NCBI RefSeq assembly: GCF_003369915.1
Contig: NC_046673.1
Location: 4,262,001 to 4,326,000 of the forward strand
Reading direction: 5' to 3'
DNA from: Drosophila miranda
Lineage: Eukaryota > Arthropoda > Insecta > Diptera > Drosophilidae
DNA: 64,000 bases
Part shown: in pieces, positions 21,641 to 33,974 of the stretch
Layout: the number at the start of each line of letters is the position of its first letter
How positions within the stretch are numbered: position 1 is the first letter of the stretch
The notes under the pieces: model-generated
What the model was told of the DNA's origin: nothing
Seen by the model: only the letters and a program-made list of their open reading frames with translations
Database searches by the model: none
Made by a program: the position numbers and the translations under genes

Positions 21641-23405
21641 TACACATTTTTAAACTCCCAAGTGGCACAATTTTTCGTGAACAGTTCTTATTAAATTATT
21701 TTCCATTTCTGACGGAACATAAAGCAATTCGAAATCAGCATCTTTTCTATAAAAAATACCATCTTCTAATACAACATTTTTCACTGGTTCTCTTTCTAAC
21801 TTATCCTTCAATTGAATTATAGTGCTATCTCTATTTTCTATATCTATAACTGAAACTATTTGATCCTTATTTTTATTGTTCCCCAACTGAAACTTTTGGG
21901 TCGTAACTGAATCCTGGACTTATTGTGTGGTGTCTACTTAGGCCATCGGCATGGGTCATGTATTTACCACTTCGATGATTTACTGTGCAGTCATAATTTT
22001 CAAGTTCAAGGGCCCATCTAGCAATTTTTGAATTTACAGTTTTCTTACGTAAGGTTAGAGTAAGGGCATTAAAATCGGTTATTATTCGGAACGGTATTCC
22101 TTCAAGGTAAATCTTAAATTTATTCAATGAGTAGATTATGGTTAGAGTTTCTAATTCATAACTATGATACCAACTTTCTGCTGGTGTTGTTGCTTAAGAA
22201 AAATATGAGATTGTATGAAATTTGTTATCATCCTGTTTTTGTAATAGAATTCTTCCAAACCCTTTGAAACTAGCGTCACAATGCAATTTTGTTTCCTTAG
22301 TCGGACTATACAGGGCTAGAACTGGTGCTGAGGCCAGTCTCTCACAGAGATAATTAAATATTGTCACACATTTGTCGTCTAGCTCAAATTTCCCTATAGT
22401 GCTTGCATTGGCTTGGCAACTTTCGAGTAACCCGGAATAAATCTCCTGAAATAAGCAAAGAGTCCTAAACATTTTTGCATATCTGCGGAATTAGTTGGTT
22501 TCGGAAGGTGCTTAATTGTCGTGATGTGATCATTATTTGGCTTAATTCCATCTATGCTTAATGTGAATCCCAAAAATTCTATACTAGTGTAACAAAACAG
22601 ACACTTGCTTAACTTATTTTCTGATCTATATTCTGCTAGGAGACGTACTCAAGACAACAAAGTGTTCTATGGTTTTGGTTCCATTGCTGATTTGGTGTAC
22701 TTTTTCTCCGGGCACGTCTTTATAGTGTGGCTGAGAGAGCCGCAACGGAAGCAGGACCCCTTCGCACGTTTGGGAGCCTTGCAATCTGAAGCGTAGTGTT
22801 CAAACAACGAACAATTGTAGCATCGCGTCTCACCATTCGATGTTAATGAAGATTGTGCTGAAGTTGAAGCTGAAGAGATAGTCGATGAGTTCCATTTTGG
22901 TTTGTTTTTTGCTCTTAAGTCCGCATATCGATGAGATAATTCCTTAAGCTCGTTGATAGTTTTCGCTCCATAGAGCAAGGCGATGGCTGGCGACGTGTCG
23001 CGGAAACCATCGATGATAAAGTGGACTGCTTCAATCTCACATACACTTTCACACAACGCCAACTCTTGCATCTGCAAAATGTACCCCATAACGGATGTTT
23101 TTGCCGGAATGTAGAAAGTTTTCTGAAGTTGCATCACTATACAGCGTCTTGGTCCCTCGGATTCGAGAATGGGACCATTGCACTGATCACTTCTTTGACG
23201 CTGGTGCTCTCCGCCATTAGTTTTGTGAGCAAAGCCCTTTTTTTTTGTAATATTCTAATGGCGGCAACCAACTCTTCTTCTTCTGGTATGCGTGCCTCGC
23301 CAACCACCGGCGCCAGCGTGTCGGCGTCGTTTTCCAAGTTGAGGTTGGGGTCGGCCGGAATGTCGTTGTCGGCCTCTTATCGCATAAGACCTATCCCAGT
23401 ATAAT
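21641..23405 (-). mobile_element. Degenerate Ty3/gypsy retrotransposon (gag and pol pieces)
   Basis: On the minus strand, 22667-23337 encodes Gag pieces ending in two CCHC zinc knuckles (CYNCSLFEHYASDC, CFRCGSLSHTIKTC). At 21873-22590 there are reverse transcriptase-end and RNase H motifs (LHCDASFKGFG, DGLSRH), and at 21650-21886 a start of integrase (KLCHLGV). The frames are broken several times and most of the protease and reverse transcriptase is gone. Sequence upstream to about 23690, with repeated CAGCT/TCAGC motifs, may be its leader or LTR. Confidence 0.75.
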
Positions 23406-25877
23406 ATCGGGATCGGTTAGGGTTAATATCGGTGTTGCCTTACACACCCAAATCTCTCTGCGTATCTTCCTTTCATTTAATAATTTCTTCATTTGCACAT
23501 TTTCGCACAGCAACAATTTACGCACGCGCGACGACAACATTTTGGTAACGCTTAAATAGAGAGAGGCTGTGGCTTTCAGCTTTCAGCAATCAGATCAGCC
23601 TACAATGTACGCACCTGCAAGCTGATTCTGCTTGAAAAAAGCTCTCAGATCAGCTGAGCTTTCAGCTCCGATTTCATCTACAGTGTGCGCGAGCCCTAAG
23701 TCTTCAAAGACTGCCATGAGTCAGATCAAGACATAGTAATAGCTAGCACCACTAACATCAAACAAAATCTGAGATAAACTGTTTATTGTAAACCTTCCAC
23801 CTATCTTAAAAATTTCTAACAAGCAATTGACTACCTGTTAGAAAACCTTAACTCTTTCGAAAAGGTCAATATTGCAGTTGATTTCAGATTTCAGACCTTG
23901 ATAAATACGTGTTACGGCCCACCAATTGATCGTAGTTTGACCTTCAAAGTGGAAGTGCGAGAATTTTTTCATAGGAGGTATTTTACTAAATAAATATAGA
24001 AAATAAATGTGCAAAGCTATGGTCGGACGGAAAGTTAGCCACACTTTTCGGGCAGAAAAGGGCAGGTTCGGAACCCTCCTTTCAAAGCTTTTGCAACACC
24101 GTAGACCTTAAGATTAAATGGAAAATGTTGTACAATTCGATAAGGGGACAAGAAATGTGAGGAGATTACCAAAAACTCGAACACTAGGGAAGCTTAGAGG
24201 TTCCTTACTAACCTGTAATGTGTCACACCGGGTCTAGCGTGGTGGTTGATGTCACGCGTTCCACAAACTAGTCAACTTTTTTAGCACTGGGGGCATCTTT
24301 CGGCTAGGGCTCATCGGATGGGGGGATCTTTTATTTGTTCTCGTTAAACACATATGTACAAGTGATTCTAAGTGCTAACCTGGCCGTTAGGTGATACAAA
24401 AATCAAGTCAATAGTGCCATATATGTGTGGAGAAATTGGCCGCTTAGCTTTAGCACCTATTTTTACGCGCATAGTTGTGTTGTTACTGCTTTTGCTCAAA
24501 ACGTAACTGTAACCTTCTCACACGTATAGACAATACATCGATGTGTACCGTTTTGCATTGCACCGTCGCATCGCATGATCTTTCAATTCCTCTTTGCTTG
24601 ACTTCCTTTCGTGAAGTTGATTTTAATAGAAAATTCTAGTCGCAACCACCCGCACGCATATCGCTGTACCGCCGCAGATCAACCCCCGCTATCTTTCTTT
24701 ATTCTTTTTCTTCTTGACTTAATATTTTATTGCGTTGTTTTTCTGTATCGCACTATAACCGTTCCAGTGCTACACTGCACTTTCGAAGAGTTTTCGATAT
24801 TTATTAATCAGGCGAGTGTTATCATTTTCTCTCGTCGTATGTAATTCCACCAAAAACTAACCCGGCACAATTAAGTTGCATTGATCGAATGATTTAGAGC
24901 TTGAGCATTGGGTTTTTCGCATCCATTATGTATCCACAAATAAATAAATATGGTCCGTCACAAAACTCAAAAACTGCCAATTGGATACTCAAGAGATTTT
25001 CCACTCTGATAAAGCTGTTCTCTATCTGGACTTCATAAAAGAACCTTCTGAGGCTAGAGATGTCGACGAAGCAATGTATACCATCAAGGAAAACAAAATA
25101 CCTTTCTTTTCCTTGGGAGATCTTGAAGCGGGACTAGTTCGTAAGAGGAAAACAGGGGGAGGTTTCGACCATATCACTTATTTTGAGTGATATTCTGTAT
25201 TCTGAGAGATTCTAAGTGCATTGAATACAAATACAAAGATAGAATTAGTTATGTTTTTCAATATTCAAGTGGCTATGTGTGATTTTCCAGTCGAGTGGTG
25301 CTCAATAAAAATCATACCAATTTTCTATGTTATTGATTAACAACAAATCAAAAAATAATTTAAAAGTGGTTTAAGCGGAAAAGCTTCTTTCAACCGTACA
25401 AGAAGTAATCGGAGAAAATGTATTTGTAATTATTATTTGTGACGGGTTCAATTTCAGACAAACCTTCAGCATTGAGATTAAAATATCATTTTATTTTTTT
25501 TTTAATCATATTTGAGTCTGGATTTCTTTTCAAAATGGCTTTAAATTTATTTTTTAAGTCCATTCCATATTTCCGCAATAATTCCCTCAATCGACGCTGT
25601 ACATAAGTCCATTTTAAATTCATCGTTGGAGTAGTTGGAAAAGTTGCTAGACGTGTTGCTGGAAATAGGCGCATTTTCGTTGGATGTTTTGGACTGGACC
25701 TTCTGAGGACCTTCTTCCAACAACTTTAGCAATCTTTTACATTTCACAGAAGATGCCATTAACGGCTAAAATTGCATTGCAATTTTGTATAAATTATGTA
25801 TAATTTGTCATCAATTTTGGTGAAATGCTTCCAGTAGAAGCTCATTGTTATTCTAAAATAAATAATTTTGCAGTAAC
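23406..25877. other. AT-rich stretch without a recognised gene
   Basis: Short open frames exist, at 23838-24044 (-), 24981-25190 (+, MDTQEIFHSDKAVLYLDFIKE) and 25547-25759 (-, MASSVKCKRLLKLLEEGPQ). I do not recognise any of them and none has a convincing neighbour exon. The last is acidic and Ser/Asn-rich and could be a small gene cut by DINE-1 G. The base composition and lack of repeats suggest old unique sequence or intron. Confidence 0.3.
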
Positions 25878-27012
25878 AAACGAGGGGGAACGTTGTGAGC
25901 TGCTGCGGAGACCGCAACTCTACAGTTATACCCGATACTAAGTCAGTATGGCTCTCCTCCGGCAGACGCCGCTAATATTAAACGACACGACAAGGAGTGC
26001 GTGCGAGAGAGACAGAAAATCTGTCTGAGCGTGACGTCGGGGGCTGCGTAGCCAGTGCAAATTGATTTGTTCCTTTTGGCTATAAAAATGATCTGATCTG
26101 ATCCAGATTCAGCAATCTGATAGATATGGTCATTATCTATGATTCTGCGTTTTTAGTTTTCTCGAATGTGCAATATTGTGGATGCAACAGATTTTCGTCC
26201 TTTGTGTGGGCGGAAGGGGGTGGGGCGAAATTCTGAGATATACGTTTTATAGTGAGATCTAACAGAAGTGCGGATACCAAATTTGGTTACTCTAGCCTTA
26301 ATAGTCTCTGAGATTTGTGGGTGCCCCAGATTTTCGTCCTTTGCGGGGGCGGAAGGGGGTGTGGCGAAATTTGGACACGAAACGGTCAAGGTCCGATATC
26401 ACAGGAGTGTGGATACCAAATTTGGTTGCTCTGGCTCTTATAGGTTCTGAGATCCTTGAACTCATATTTTGCAATTGACAAAACCGACCATGAAACCTGT
26501 GTGTTAGAGAGAGACAGAGCGAGAAAGAATGAAATTGTTTTCTTGATTCTGGCTATAATCATTATTCGATCTGGTTCAGATTTTGCACTGTAGAAGATAT
26601 GGTCATCCTCACCGATTCTGCGTTTTTGGTTTTATCGTATCTTTAAAAATGTGGATGCCACAGATTTTCGTCCTTTGTGGGGGCGGAAGTGGGCGGGGCG
26701 AAGTTTTGAAATATTTTTGTAGCAGTGACATATCACAGAAGTCTGGATCCAAAACATCGTTGCTCTAGCTCTTATAGTCTTTGAGCATTAGGCGCTGAAG
26801 GGGACGGACGGACGGACGGACGGACGGACGGACGGACGGACGGACGGACGGACAGACGGACAGACAGACAGGCTCAATCGACTCGGCTATTGATGCTGAT
26901 CAAGAATATATATACTTTATGGGGTCGGAAACGATTCCTTCTGGACGTTACACACATCCACTTTTACCACAAATCTAATATACCCCAATACTCATTTTGA
27001 GTATCGGGTATA
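25878..27012 (-). mobile_element. DINE-1/Helentron element G
   Basis: Full-length reverse copy with the longest GGAC array in the window (26803-26860). It carries the GA-rich site GTTAGAGAGAGACAGAGCGAG near 26502. Both termini are intact. Confidence 0.93.
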
Positions 27013-28018
27013 AAAATCTCTCAAGAAGAGTTGGGAAAATAAACATATGTTATTTTTGCATGGCAAATTCAAAAACAGGAAACATTTGTATGTGCAATTC
27101 GTGGAAATTAAATAACTGCGGTAGCGGATTGCGTTTTTAAAAAGTTTTTATTTAACTTCTAAGTTTTACTGATATAGACTTAAGTTGAGGGTCACAAAGG
27201 AATCCGGAAAAAGGGTTTGCGCGATCTTAGTTTTTAGCTCGACTTTTCGGTTTCGCTTCTGGATCAAGACTGACTTGAACTTTTTGATCTTTGCATCGTC
27301 AATCCCTTTCGGGAATAGTTTTTTTATAAACATCCCGATTGATTTCGCCATCCCGAATACTGGATTTCGTCATCCAAAGATTGAGAACTGTAAAATGCTC
27401 AAAGTGCACAAGCTGTAGAAAGCCGGGTGTGGGCAAAGATTGTTTTTCCATTTGGGCGATTGTCAAAGATTGGGATTGTGGCGGGAGCCCAAGATTGAGA
27501 TTGTATATCTTAAAAATCAATTAGGCGGAAGCCAAAGATTGAGCTTGTGGTGGGAGCAAAAGATTGGTTTTTATCAAGATATAAACAATCTCAATTAGGC
27601 GGAGGCCCAAGAGTGAAATTGTTTTCGTCTTAGAAAGCCAAAGATTGTTTACTCGAACTAATTGCTGCGAGAGCGCGCCCGTCTTTCGCTTCGACGATGC
27701 GCACACTCGCCCGCCAGCTATTCTAGTCTGGCGATCGTTTTATTAAGCACTTTCCATTACCTGTGTATCGGCAATTTGTGTGAAAGCTGAAGTTGCAACA
27801 ATAATGTTCTTTTAAATTTTAGCGGGCAATTGACATTAACATAGTTCTAACAGACGTTTGACATGGAACATAGATTAACATCTGGCAGCCCTTATTTGTC
27901 ATTCACAAGAATTGGCGTACATTAATAGAAACAGGTGGTCACAAGGAGATAAGTATTGAAAAATTGCAACATTAATGACATATTAATACTAATTTAATTA
28001 TATTTATTTTCAATTTCA
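27013..28018. repeat. Unassigned stretch with a degenerate AAAGATTG repeat
   Basis: From 27425 to 27660 the motif CAAAGATTG or CAAGATTGAG recurs about seven times at uneven spacing, mixed with GGCGGGAG(C/G)C. The rest is AT-rich and I see no gene in it. A pyrimidine-rich TTTCAATTTCAG at 28007-28018 looks like a splice acceptor on the plus strand, just before the next array. Confidence 0.35.
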
Positions 28019-28509
28019 GGTACTGGAGCTGTGATGGATCATCGTCGTCGTCTGGAGCAGAGTGGATGGCACAATGCGCGACCGTTCAGCGCTGGATGTG
28101 CACGTGTGTGTGATGCAGCAGTACACGCATCTGCGGCATCGGAATTGGCTGAGGCTTGAACTTGGAGTTGACGTGCACGGTGATGGTAAATAGCGAGCGA
28201 CTCTGGTCCGGCGCCCACGTTGCTTCTGCCTGGAGATCTGGAGATTGGCACTGGTCCGGCCAACCGAGATGCGTCGACCAAAGGAATTGGCTGAGGACGA
28301 ACGTGATTTGGCTGCATCCGAGTGGCTGCTGGTCCTGCCACCCAGGATGCACTGTCGATGTAGATGGAGATGGCGCGCTGGCCAGAGTCGTCTGAATTGG
28401 CTGGCCTCGTCGTTGGATAGCTGCTGCTGTTTTGTGATGATGGCGTGACGTCACGGCCATCGGTTGACGGCAGCGTAATCGGAGGGGCCTCCAGATTGGG
28501 CCCAACTTG

Positions 28510-29265
28510 CAACAAAATGTTGCGGTTGGTGGCGAGGCAGCTTCTGGAGAGGTTGATCTGTGTGTGTAGTGGCAGGTAAGTGTGATTAGTGAGAGTATTG
28601 GCTATTTTGGGTTGATGCGTGAATTGATGTTTTTCTTCTTTTAGCGGCAGCCTGTGGACTGGATGTTGTTGGCGACGGCGATAGGGCCTTCAAATTTCGC
28701 CCATTTGGCAGGAATTGGATGGCGAAATTGACGTGGCAGCTGCTGGAGAGGCAGCTCTGTCGGAGGCGTGGCAGGTACGTATGTTTTTTGTGTGTTTGGA
28801 CCATTTTGTGTTGATGTGTGTATTGACGTCATTTTTGGTTTGTTTACAGTGGCTGCTCTGGACATGTGCGGTGGATTGTCAGGAGCGTCGTCAATAAATC
28901 CTAAAATGTCGTCCAATTGGCATCAAATGTGTGGTGTTGATGACGGGGCAGCTGCTGGAGGGGCTGATCTGTCGGAGGCGTGGCAGGTACTTGTGATTAT
29001 TGTGAGTTTTGTCCATATTTTGTTGGTATGCGAATTGACGTAATTTTTGTTCATTTCAGTGGCTGCTCTGGACCTGTGCGGTGAATTGTCAAAGGAGTCG
29101 TCAATATATTCTAAGAATGTCGTCAAATTAGCACCAAATGTTTGGTCTATTTGTCGTGGCAACTGCTGGTGGGGCAGCTCTGTCGATGGCGTGTCAGGTG
29201 AGTACGTATTGGTCATTTTTCGTGGTTATGTGAGTTAATGTTTTCCATCTGTTTTTTTAGTGGCT
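28510..29265 (-). repeat. Four-unit ~210-bp tandem repeat with coding-like signal
   Basis: Units end on the plus strand near 28575, 28774, 28986 and 29197, a period of 199-212 bp. On the minus strand each unit reads TPPTELPLQQLPRQ or a close variant, and two share TSIH.STQN, which suggests an old repeated protein of about 70 residues per unit. On the plus strand every unit contains a GGCAG|GT(A/G)...(T)nAG|TGGCTGC pair resembling a 63-75-nt intron. Single-base losses and stops mean the array is degenerate on either reading. I do not recognise the protein. Confidence 0.5.
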
Positions 29266-29292
29266 GCCTCAGGACCGACTTTTGGGCTCATC

Positions 29293-30802
29293 AATAGACG
29301 TTGTCAGAGTAGAAGCTACCGTAGACGTCCATGATCTCCTCCGCTATCTCGTCGTCAAATGAATCGTGGTCCGTCCACAGGTCGTCGCCATCGTCGCTGA
29401 GTGCTTCGCAGTCCATATCAGAGTCCTCCGATACGGCTGCGGCGTCAGGTTGTGTATTGGCGGCGGGTCTTGGTGGTGTTGGTGCTGTGGCTGTGATTCT
29501 TTTGCTGGCGCGGCACCTGTGGCACCTTTGCGGGTGTGCTCAGGAGAGCCTCGATGTCGGTGACGGGCACTATGGTGTCCATACTGAAGCTGCCCAGGAT
29601 GTCGGTGACGGTGAGTACGGATGCAGCGGCGTCAACTGGTGCTGGGGGAGCAGTTTGGCGCTCTCCGCGGGCCGTTGAAGACATGCTTTTGGCCAGTTCC
29701 TCCGGCTGTAGCTTCTGGCCTGTAGCGGACTGGCCGGTCTTCGTGGCGTCGGCATCAGCATTGTCAGTCTTTTGTGTTTGTTGCGCCATGCGATTGATCT
29801 TCGAAAGCAGTCCTTTGTTGAGGGGCAACAGGCGGTCGCTGTGCGGCTTGGAGGTGGACGAGTAGCTGCGCGGTCGCATCCGCTGGTATTCCTCCATGTG
29901 GGTGTAGCGCGGCATGCTAGAAGAGTGTTGCTTATTGCTGCAACCAATGCTGGAGCCCGCGCCCGGCTCCTGTTCATTGTAGCGGTCGCGATTGGAGCGC
30001 TTGCGCTTTCCGCAGAAAAAGAAATTCGACCGATTGCCGGCGTCCGCCTTTATTAGGCGCTTGCGAACCGTCCCCGTCGAGGCCAATGCCAAGCCGCTGC
30101 ATGCGCCGCCCAACATTCCCGGCTGCAGGGGTAACTCCGTGAAGCTGTGCGGAGAGGCGGCTGGGTGCGTGTCCTTGCTGAACTCAAACTCCATGGACAT
30201 GCGCTTTATTTTTCGTTTGCGTCGCGAATTGGGTTTGTAGAAACTATGGAGGGAGGGAGGGAGGGAGGAAGGGTATTCGATTAGCTTACTATTTTTAGTA
30301 GCTCCCCTTCGTCGAAGGCTTACCGGGCTGGACTGAAGTTCGTCTCGTTGAGCGAGTCCGACTCGAGCGCCCCCACGCCCATGCGTACGGCGGCCGCGGC
30401 GTTCAGGGTCTTGCATGGCAGTGGGAGGCGTAGCGGGAGCATAGCCCCTGCCTTGTCATCCGAGTCGCTGGCCGCCAGCTTAAGGTCCAGTCCGTCTGCG
30501 TTAGCAGATGTTGTGCATGCCCGTGACCGTGTCCGTGGCTATGTCCATGCCCATGTCCATGTCCGTGGGCATTCGGTGTGTCCGTGGGGCTGCTCGACGA
30601 GTCCTCTGTGGGTTGAGGGGCACAAGCTGCGGAGCAGAGATAGGTGTGGCTTCAACTGGAGCACCATGCGTGTGCACTACTTACGCAAATTACCCGTTGA
30701 TCGGGTTCTGCGACGTGAACCCCACCTACCAACGCCGCACGCCCTGTCCATGAGCGCGGTCTCCTCCAGGGCCAGCGTCAAGTCGTGCGAGAATTGATCC
30801 AT
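29293..30802 (-). pseudogene. GPATCH2-like nuclear protein gene, decaying
   Basis: Exon 1 (30730-30802) reads MDQFSHDLTLALEET, matching the DELVHDLTTALEES start of GPATCH2. Exon 2 (30324-30626) has a His-Gly run, then SDSDDK and a DSLNETNFSPAR end. Exon 3 (from 30243) has NSRRKRKIKRMSMEF and CGKRKRSNRDR, both family landmarks. Introns are GT-AG. A one-base frame change lies between the His-Gly run and NADGLDLK (near 30500). A second possible frame change near 29445 leads from the stop into an acidic tail ending at about 29293. No G-patch domain is visible. The family is nuclear and linked to RNA processing. Confidence 0.6.
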
Positions 30803-31025
30803 TTGCGCCGTCTGCAGTTGAGCCTGCACGCCTTGGTTTCCCGTATTCAATTGTGTTTCATTTATATATTATTGCACGTGCGCGGATACAATAAAAATGC
30901 AAACCTTTGGCCCAGCAGCTCTCTAAATGCAACATGCATGTTAATTAACAGTCGCTGTTAACTATGCGATAGCCGAATTAAATTTACTTATGCCATCCCT
31001 GGCGAACACTAAATGGGATAGTCGC

Positions 31026-31033
31026 TATCGATA
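31026..31033. promoter_or_regulatory. DRE motif upstream of the GPATCH2-like gene
   Basis: A perfect palindromic TATCGATA lies about 220 bp upstream of the GPATCH2-like start codon, with a second near-match (GATCGATATC) about 25 bp away. This is the binding site of the fly factor DREF, which is typical of housekeeping promoters. Use is inferred from position only. Confidence 0.5.
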
Positions 31034-31191
31034 TTACTATTTCTTGCGATCGATATCTGATTGTTATCGGATTTCAGATTGGGTGTTTGCTTTGCCGAAA
31101 TATTATTCTGTTTTAATACATATTTAATAGATCTATGCTTAATTTATCTTGCCAAAATAGTTTCTGGTGCAATAACAGCACATATTGTGCA

Positions 31192-31441
31192 AATTTTAAT
31201 TTTATTTCTTTCAATTCTTATTTTATTTTATTCGGTTTGAGATAGGCGTGGCGACGGCCGACGCGGTTAATATCTCCCCCCGAACTCCTCTACTCTTACA
31301 AGTAAGTTCCCAGCACTCCCGACGCTCACTGCTCGTTCTGCAGCATTGTTGCGTACCCAAAACTCAGGTGTCGCTGGGCAACATCCCCTGTATAACGGCT
31401 GATCTTGTTTTTATATATTTTTTCGATCGATTGTGTTAACT
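31192..31441 (-). repeat. 3' LTR of the errantivirus
   Basis: 250 bp, matching 36052-36301 except at three substitutions (near 31273, 31344 and 31367). It begins AATTTTAATT on the plus strand and ends GTGTTAACT. On the minus strand it starts AGTTAACAC, as gypsy-group LTRs often do. Confidence 0.93.
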
Positions 31442-31756
31442 CCTCCTTCACTTAAGTGGAAGACGTCCTCGGATTCCTTTAAGCCGTCAATTAGCACTTG
31501 GAGGCCACGTTGGCGTCTGTTTCTCGGAGCCAATCCAGATATTATCGGTCTTCTTACGAGTCCTGATTCCAGTTGGTCGATGTGTCGTAAGTTTCCATAC
31601 TTAACCTTTATAAGTACGGCAAGCTCGGTACGTCTTCATGGTTTGTTATGTCGAGGAATGTGGATACTGTTGATCCTGGAGACTTCCTCGCGTAGTTCTG
31701 TTTATCGATTGTCTCCACTATGTCGTTTATGATGATTATGCCATCATCGATGCGTG

Positions 31757-31987
31757 TTACAGGTTCGAGATGGCTGGGCCGCGTTGGACAGTGCGCGATG
31801 ACACCGGAGTGTAGTTGCTGCGCACAAGTTGTGTAGGGAAGTTTTTTACAGAATGTTGTTGTAAGAGTGGTAGCGCGGTTTCCGATAGCTGTAACATGGT
31901 TACCACCGTCGGCAATTTTTCGTCTTCGGCGAAGTTAATTGTGATGCCGTTGTGCTCAACAGGGTGATTACAGATTAATCTTACAGA

Positions 31988-32025
<38 letters not shown>

Positions 32026-32203
32026 AAACTAGGTAAGGCTTAGGAAAGAATTCATTATTAAATAAAACTTTGATTTTAGCTTCCTCTATTAAATCAGTAA
32101 TAGTTAAATTCGTAGAGTGTTCATTAATTATTCTTCTCAAATCGTGAGAGTCTAATACGGAAGGGTTAACAATTCCTATATTTGCAAGTGTAACTGATAA
32201 CAT
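31757..32203 (-). pseudogene. Partial env of the errantivirus
   Basis: The frame resembles the membrane-proximal part of the envelope glycoprotein of 17.6/297-type errantiviruses. It is interrupted by a run of 33 T (31991-32023) that encodes a lysine tract absent from normal env. The signal peptide and most of the surface part are missing, so no functional envelope is encoded. The C-terminal part continues in broken frames to about 31600. Confidence 0.7.
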
Positions 32204-32355
32204 TAATGCTTTTAATTCTGAAATAATTATTCTGTTTCTTGAAAGTAATGTCTCATTTGCGATTGTAGAAATTGGTTTCTTAACTCTTCTGTATCCTCTA
32301 TTATTGTTGTATATTGAATAGTGAAGAGGAATATGAACTCATTATGAACTGATGT

Positions 32356-33267
32356 CTATCTTAAATTGTCCTTGTGGACCACCCTTCCTTTTATTAGGAC
32401 CGTTGTCCCCAAGTCTGCCTCGATTTTATTTTCGGTGTACAAAGGTGTCAGTTTGTTTCCTAATCGTTTGTTTGCTTTTACAAGGACTGTGTCACCTACT
32501 TGAAAATGTCTATCATGTCTTACTTCATTCAGTTTTTTCATTTGGAGTTGTTGTGCTTTATGAACTCTATTCCTGATTTCCACCTCAAGTTCAGGGGAGG
32601 ACGAGTGAATTACATCGACCGGACGTTTCTTCGTTACGGAGTGAACTGTGTTATTGTATTCAATAGTTGCTTGAAGTATCGTTTCCACAGTATTTGTAAG
32701 CTTCCTTTGGGCTGTTAAACATCTCGCAATGTCATTAAGGGTGCTATGGAATCTTTCGACTTGTCCATTGGAAGTACTATGAAGGGGTGGAGCATTTATA
32801 ATTTGAATGTTATATTGGTTACTTAATAATGATTTTATTGTCTCGGACTTTATGGAAGGTTCGTTATCGCAATAGATCGTCTTGGTGTTCCGGTAAAACT
32901 TGATAAGTTGTAAAATTGCTGATTGTATGTCAACTATTGTTCTTGAAGCGATGGGTTGGACAACTGCAAATTTTGAAAGCTTGTCTATGCATGTGAGGAA
33001 ATATTTTTTATCGGTTGAATATACGTCGATATGTAGCATTTCGCCCACATACGAGGGTATGGGTGTTTCCCCAAGTATTTGTTTTTGTGGGTGTCGGTTG
33101 TACTTGGCCGTTTGACAAATTTTGCAATTTGCAACAACCTCGACTGCTAATTTGGTCATTTTCGGGAAAAAATAGTCTTGTAAAATTTGTTTTACATTCT
33201 CCTGTGCCGCCCTATGGGCTCTATTGTGTTCTGTAATAACTATTTCTTTTTGTTCGTTCTTGTCCAA
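32356..33267 (-). CDS. Integrase part of errantivirus Pol
   Basis: An uninterrupted 303-residue frame has the zinc-binding region, the DDE core and a chromatin-proximal C-terminal part ending just before env. It has no reverse transcriptase upstream in frame. The break between it and the RNase H piece near 33270-33375 means it would not be made as a normal polyprotein. Confidence 0.85.
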   Translation of the reverse strand: MDKNEQKEIVITEHNRAHRAAQENVKQILQDYFFPKMTKLAVEVVANCKICQTAKYNRHPQKQILGETPIPSYVGEMLHIDVYSTDKKYFLTCIDKLSKFAVVQPIASRTIVDIQSAILQLIKFYRNTKTIYCDNEPSIKSETIKSLLSNQYNIQIINAPPLHSTSNGQVERFHSTLNDIARCLTAQRKLTNTVETILQATIEYNNTVHSVTKKRPVDVIHSSSPELEVEIRNRVHKAQQLQMKKLNEVRHDRHFQVGDTVLVKANKRLGNKLTPLYTENKIEADLGTTVLIKGRVVHKDNLR

Positions 33268-33374
33268 AATGTCATTTACTATATGTTTTGTGTATCGGAA
33301 TATTGTTGTTGGAAATGTTTCTATTAATTTATGTTGAATGAATGCTAATATGGGTAATTCGCAGTGGATTGCAT

Positions 33375-33935
33375 TTACGACATCTTTTTGACAGCGTCAC
33401 TTATTTTTTTAATTAACGAGTCCCTACTTGAGAAATATATTGTATGTCGGATCTTTTCACCGAACAAAATGGTTGTGCGATTTGAAGCTACTTCATGTTC
33501 CTCTATTATAATTTGGTTTCGAAAACAGTTGATTGGTTTGTCTGTTGATTCTATAGTGTATGTAAGTGATATTTCGCTGTGTATTGTGGCCCTGTCTGAC
33601 TGTGCATCATCTTCTAAGGTATGGATGTTGTGTCGTGATAGTGCGTCAGCGACGAAGTTTTCTTTTCCTGGCTTGTAGAAGATATTTGCATTGTACTCGT
33701 CTATGAGAGCTTTCCAACGTCTTATTTTTGCGTTTGGGTTGCGATCAGAAACTGCAAACGTTAGAGGCTGATGGTCTGTAAAAATATTTAAATTTTTTAC
33801 TCCGTATAGATAGTTTCTGAGGTTTTTCAAAGCCCAAACTATAGCGAGCAGCTCTCTTTCGTTTGTTGCAAAGTTAAGTTCCCTATCATTTAGTGTCCTT
33901 GATATCATGGTAATAATATCCCGTCTTGTGATAAG
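33375..33935 (-). pseudogene. RNase H part of errantivirus Pol
   Basis: The frame contains the family's RNase H landmarks (SRTLND, NERELLAIVWAL, TDHQPL, DALSRH). It is joined by a deletion directly to the protease part, so the reverse transcriptase palm, fingers and thumb are gone. Confidence 0.8.
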
Positions 33936-33974
33936 ACGGCTCCCAGACCGAAGGACGAAGCATCTTTTGGGATA

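Noticed and set aside
26803-26860. Regular GGAC array that could look like a CRISPR or satellite
   Set aside because: It is the known variable microsatellite inside DINE-1 and is present in every full copy at the same place.
28039-28515. 158-codon minus-strand frame next to the 210-bp array
   Set aside because: It is Ser/Pro/Arg-rich without recognisable domains, and overlaps another long frame in a GC-rich stretch. It may be part of the degenerate array protein but I cannot support it as a gene.
31991-32023. Run of 33 T as a possible separate poly(A) retrogene tail
   Set aside because: No gene-like sequence or target duplication flanks it. It is an expanded homopolymer within env, possibly with sequencing error in its length.
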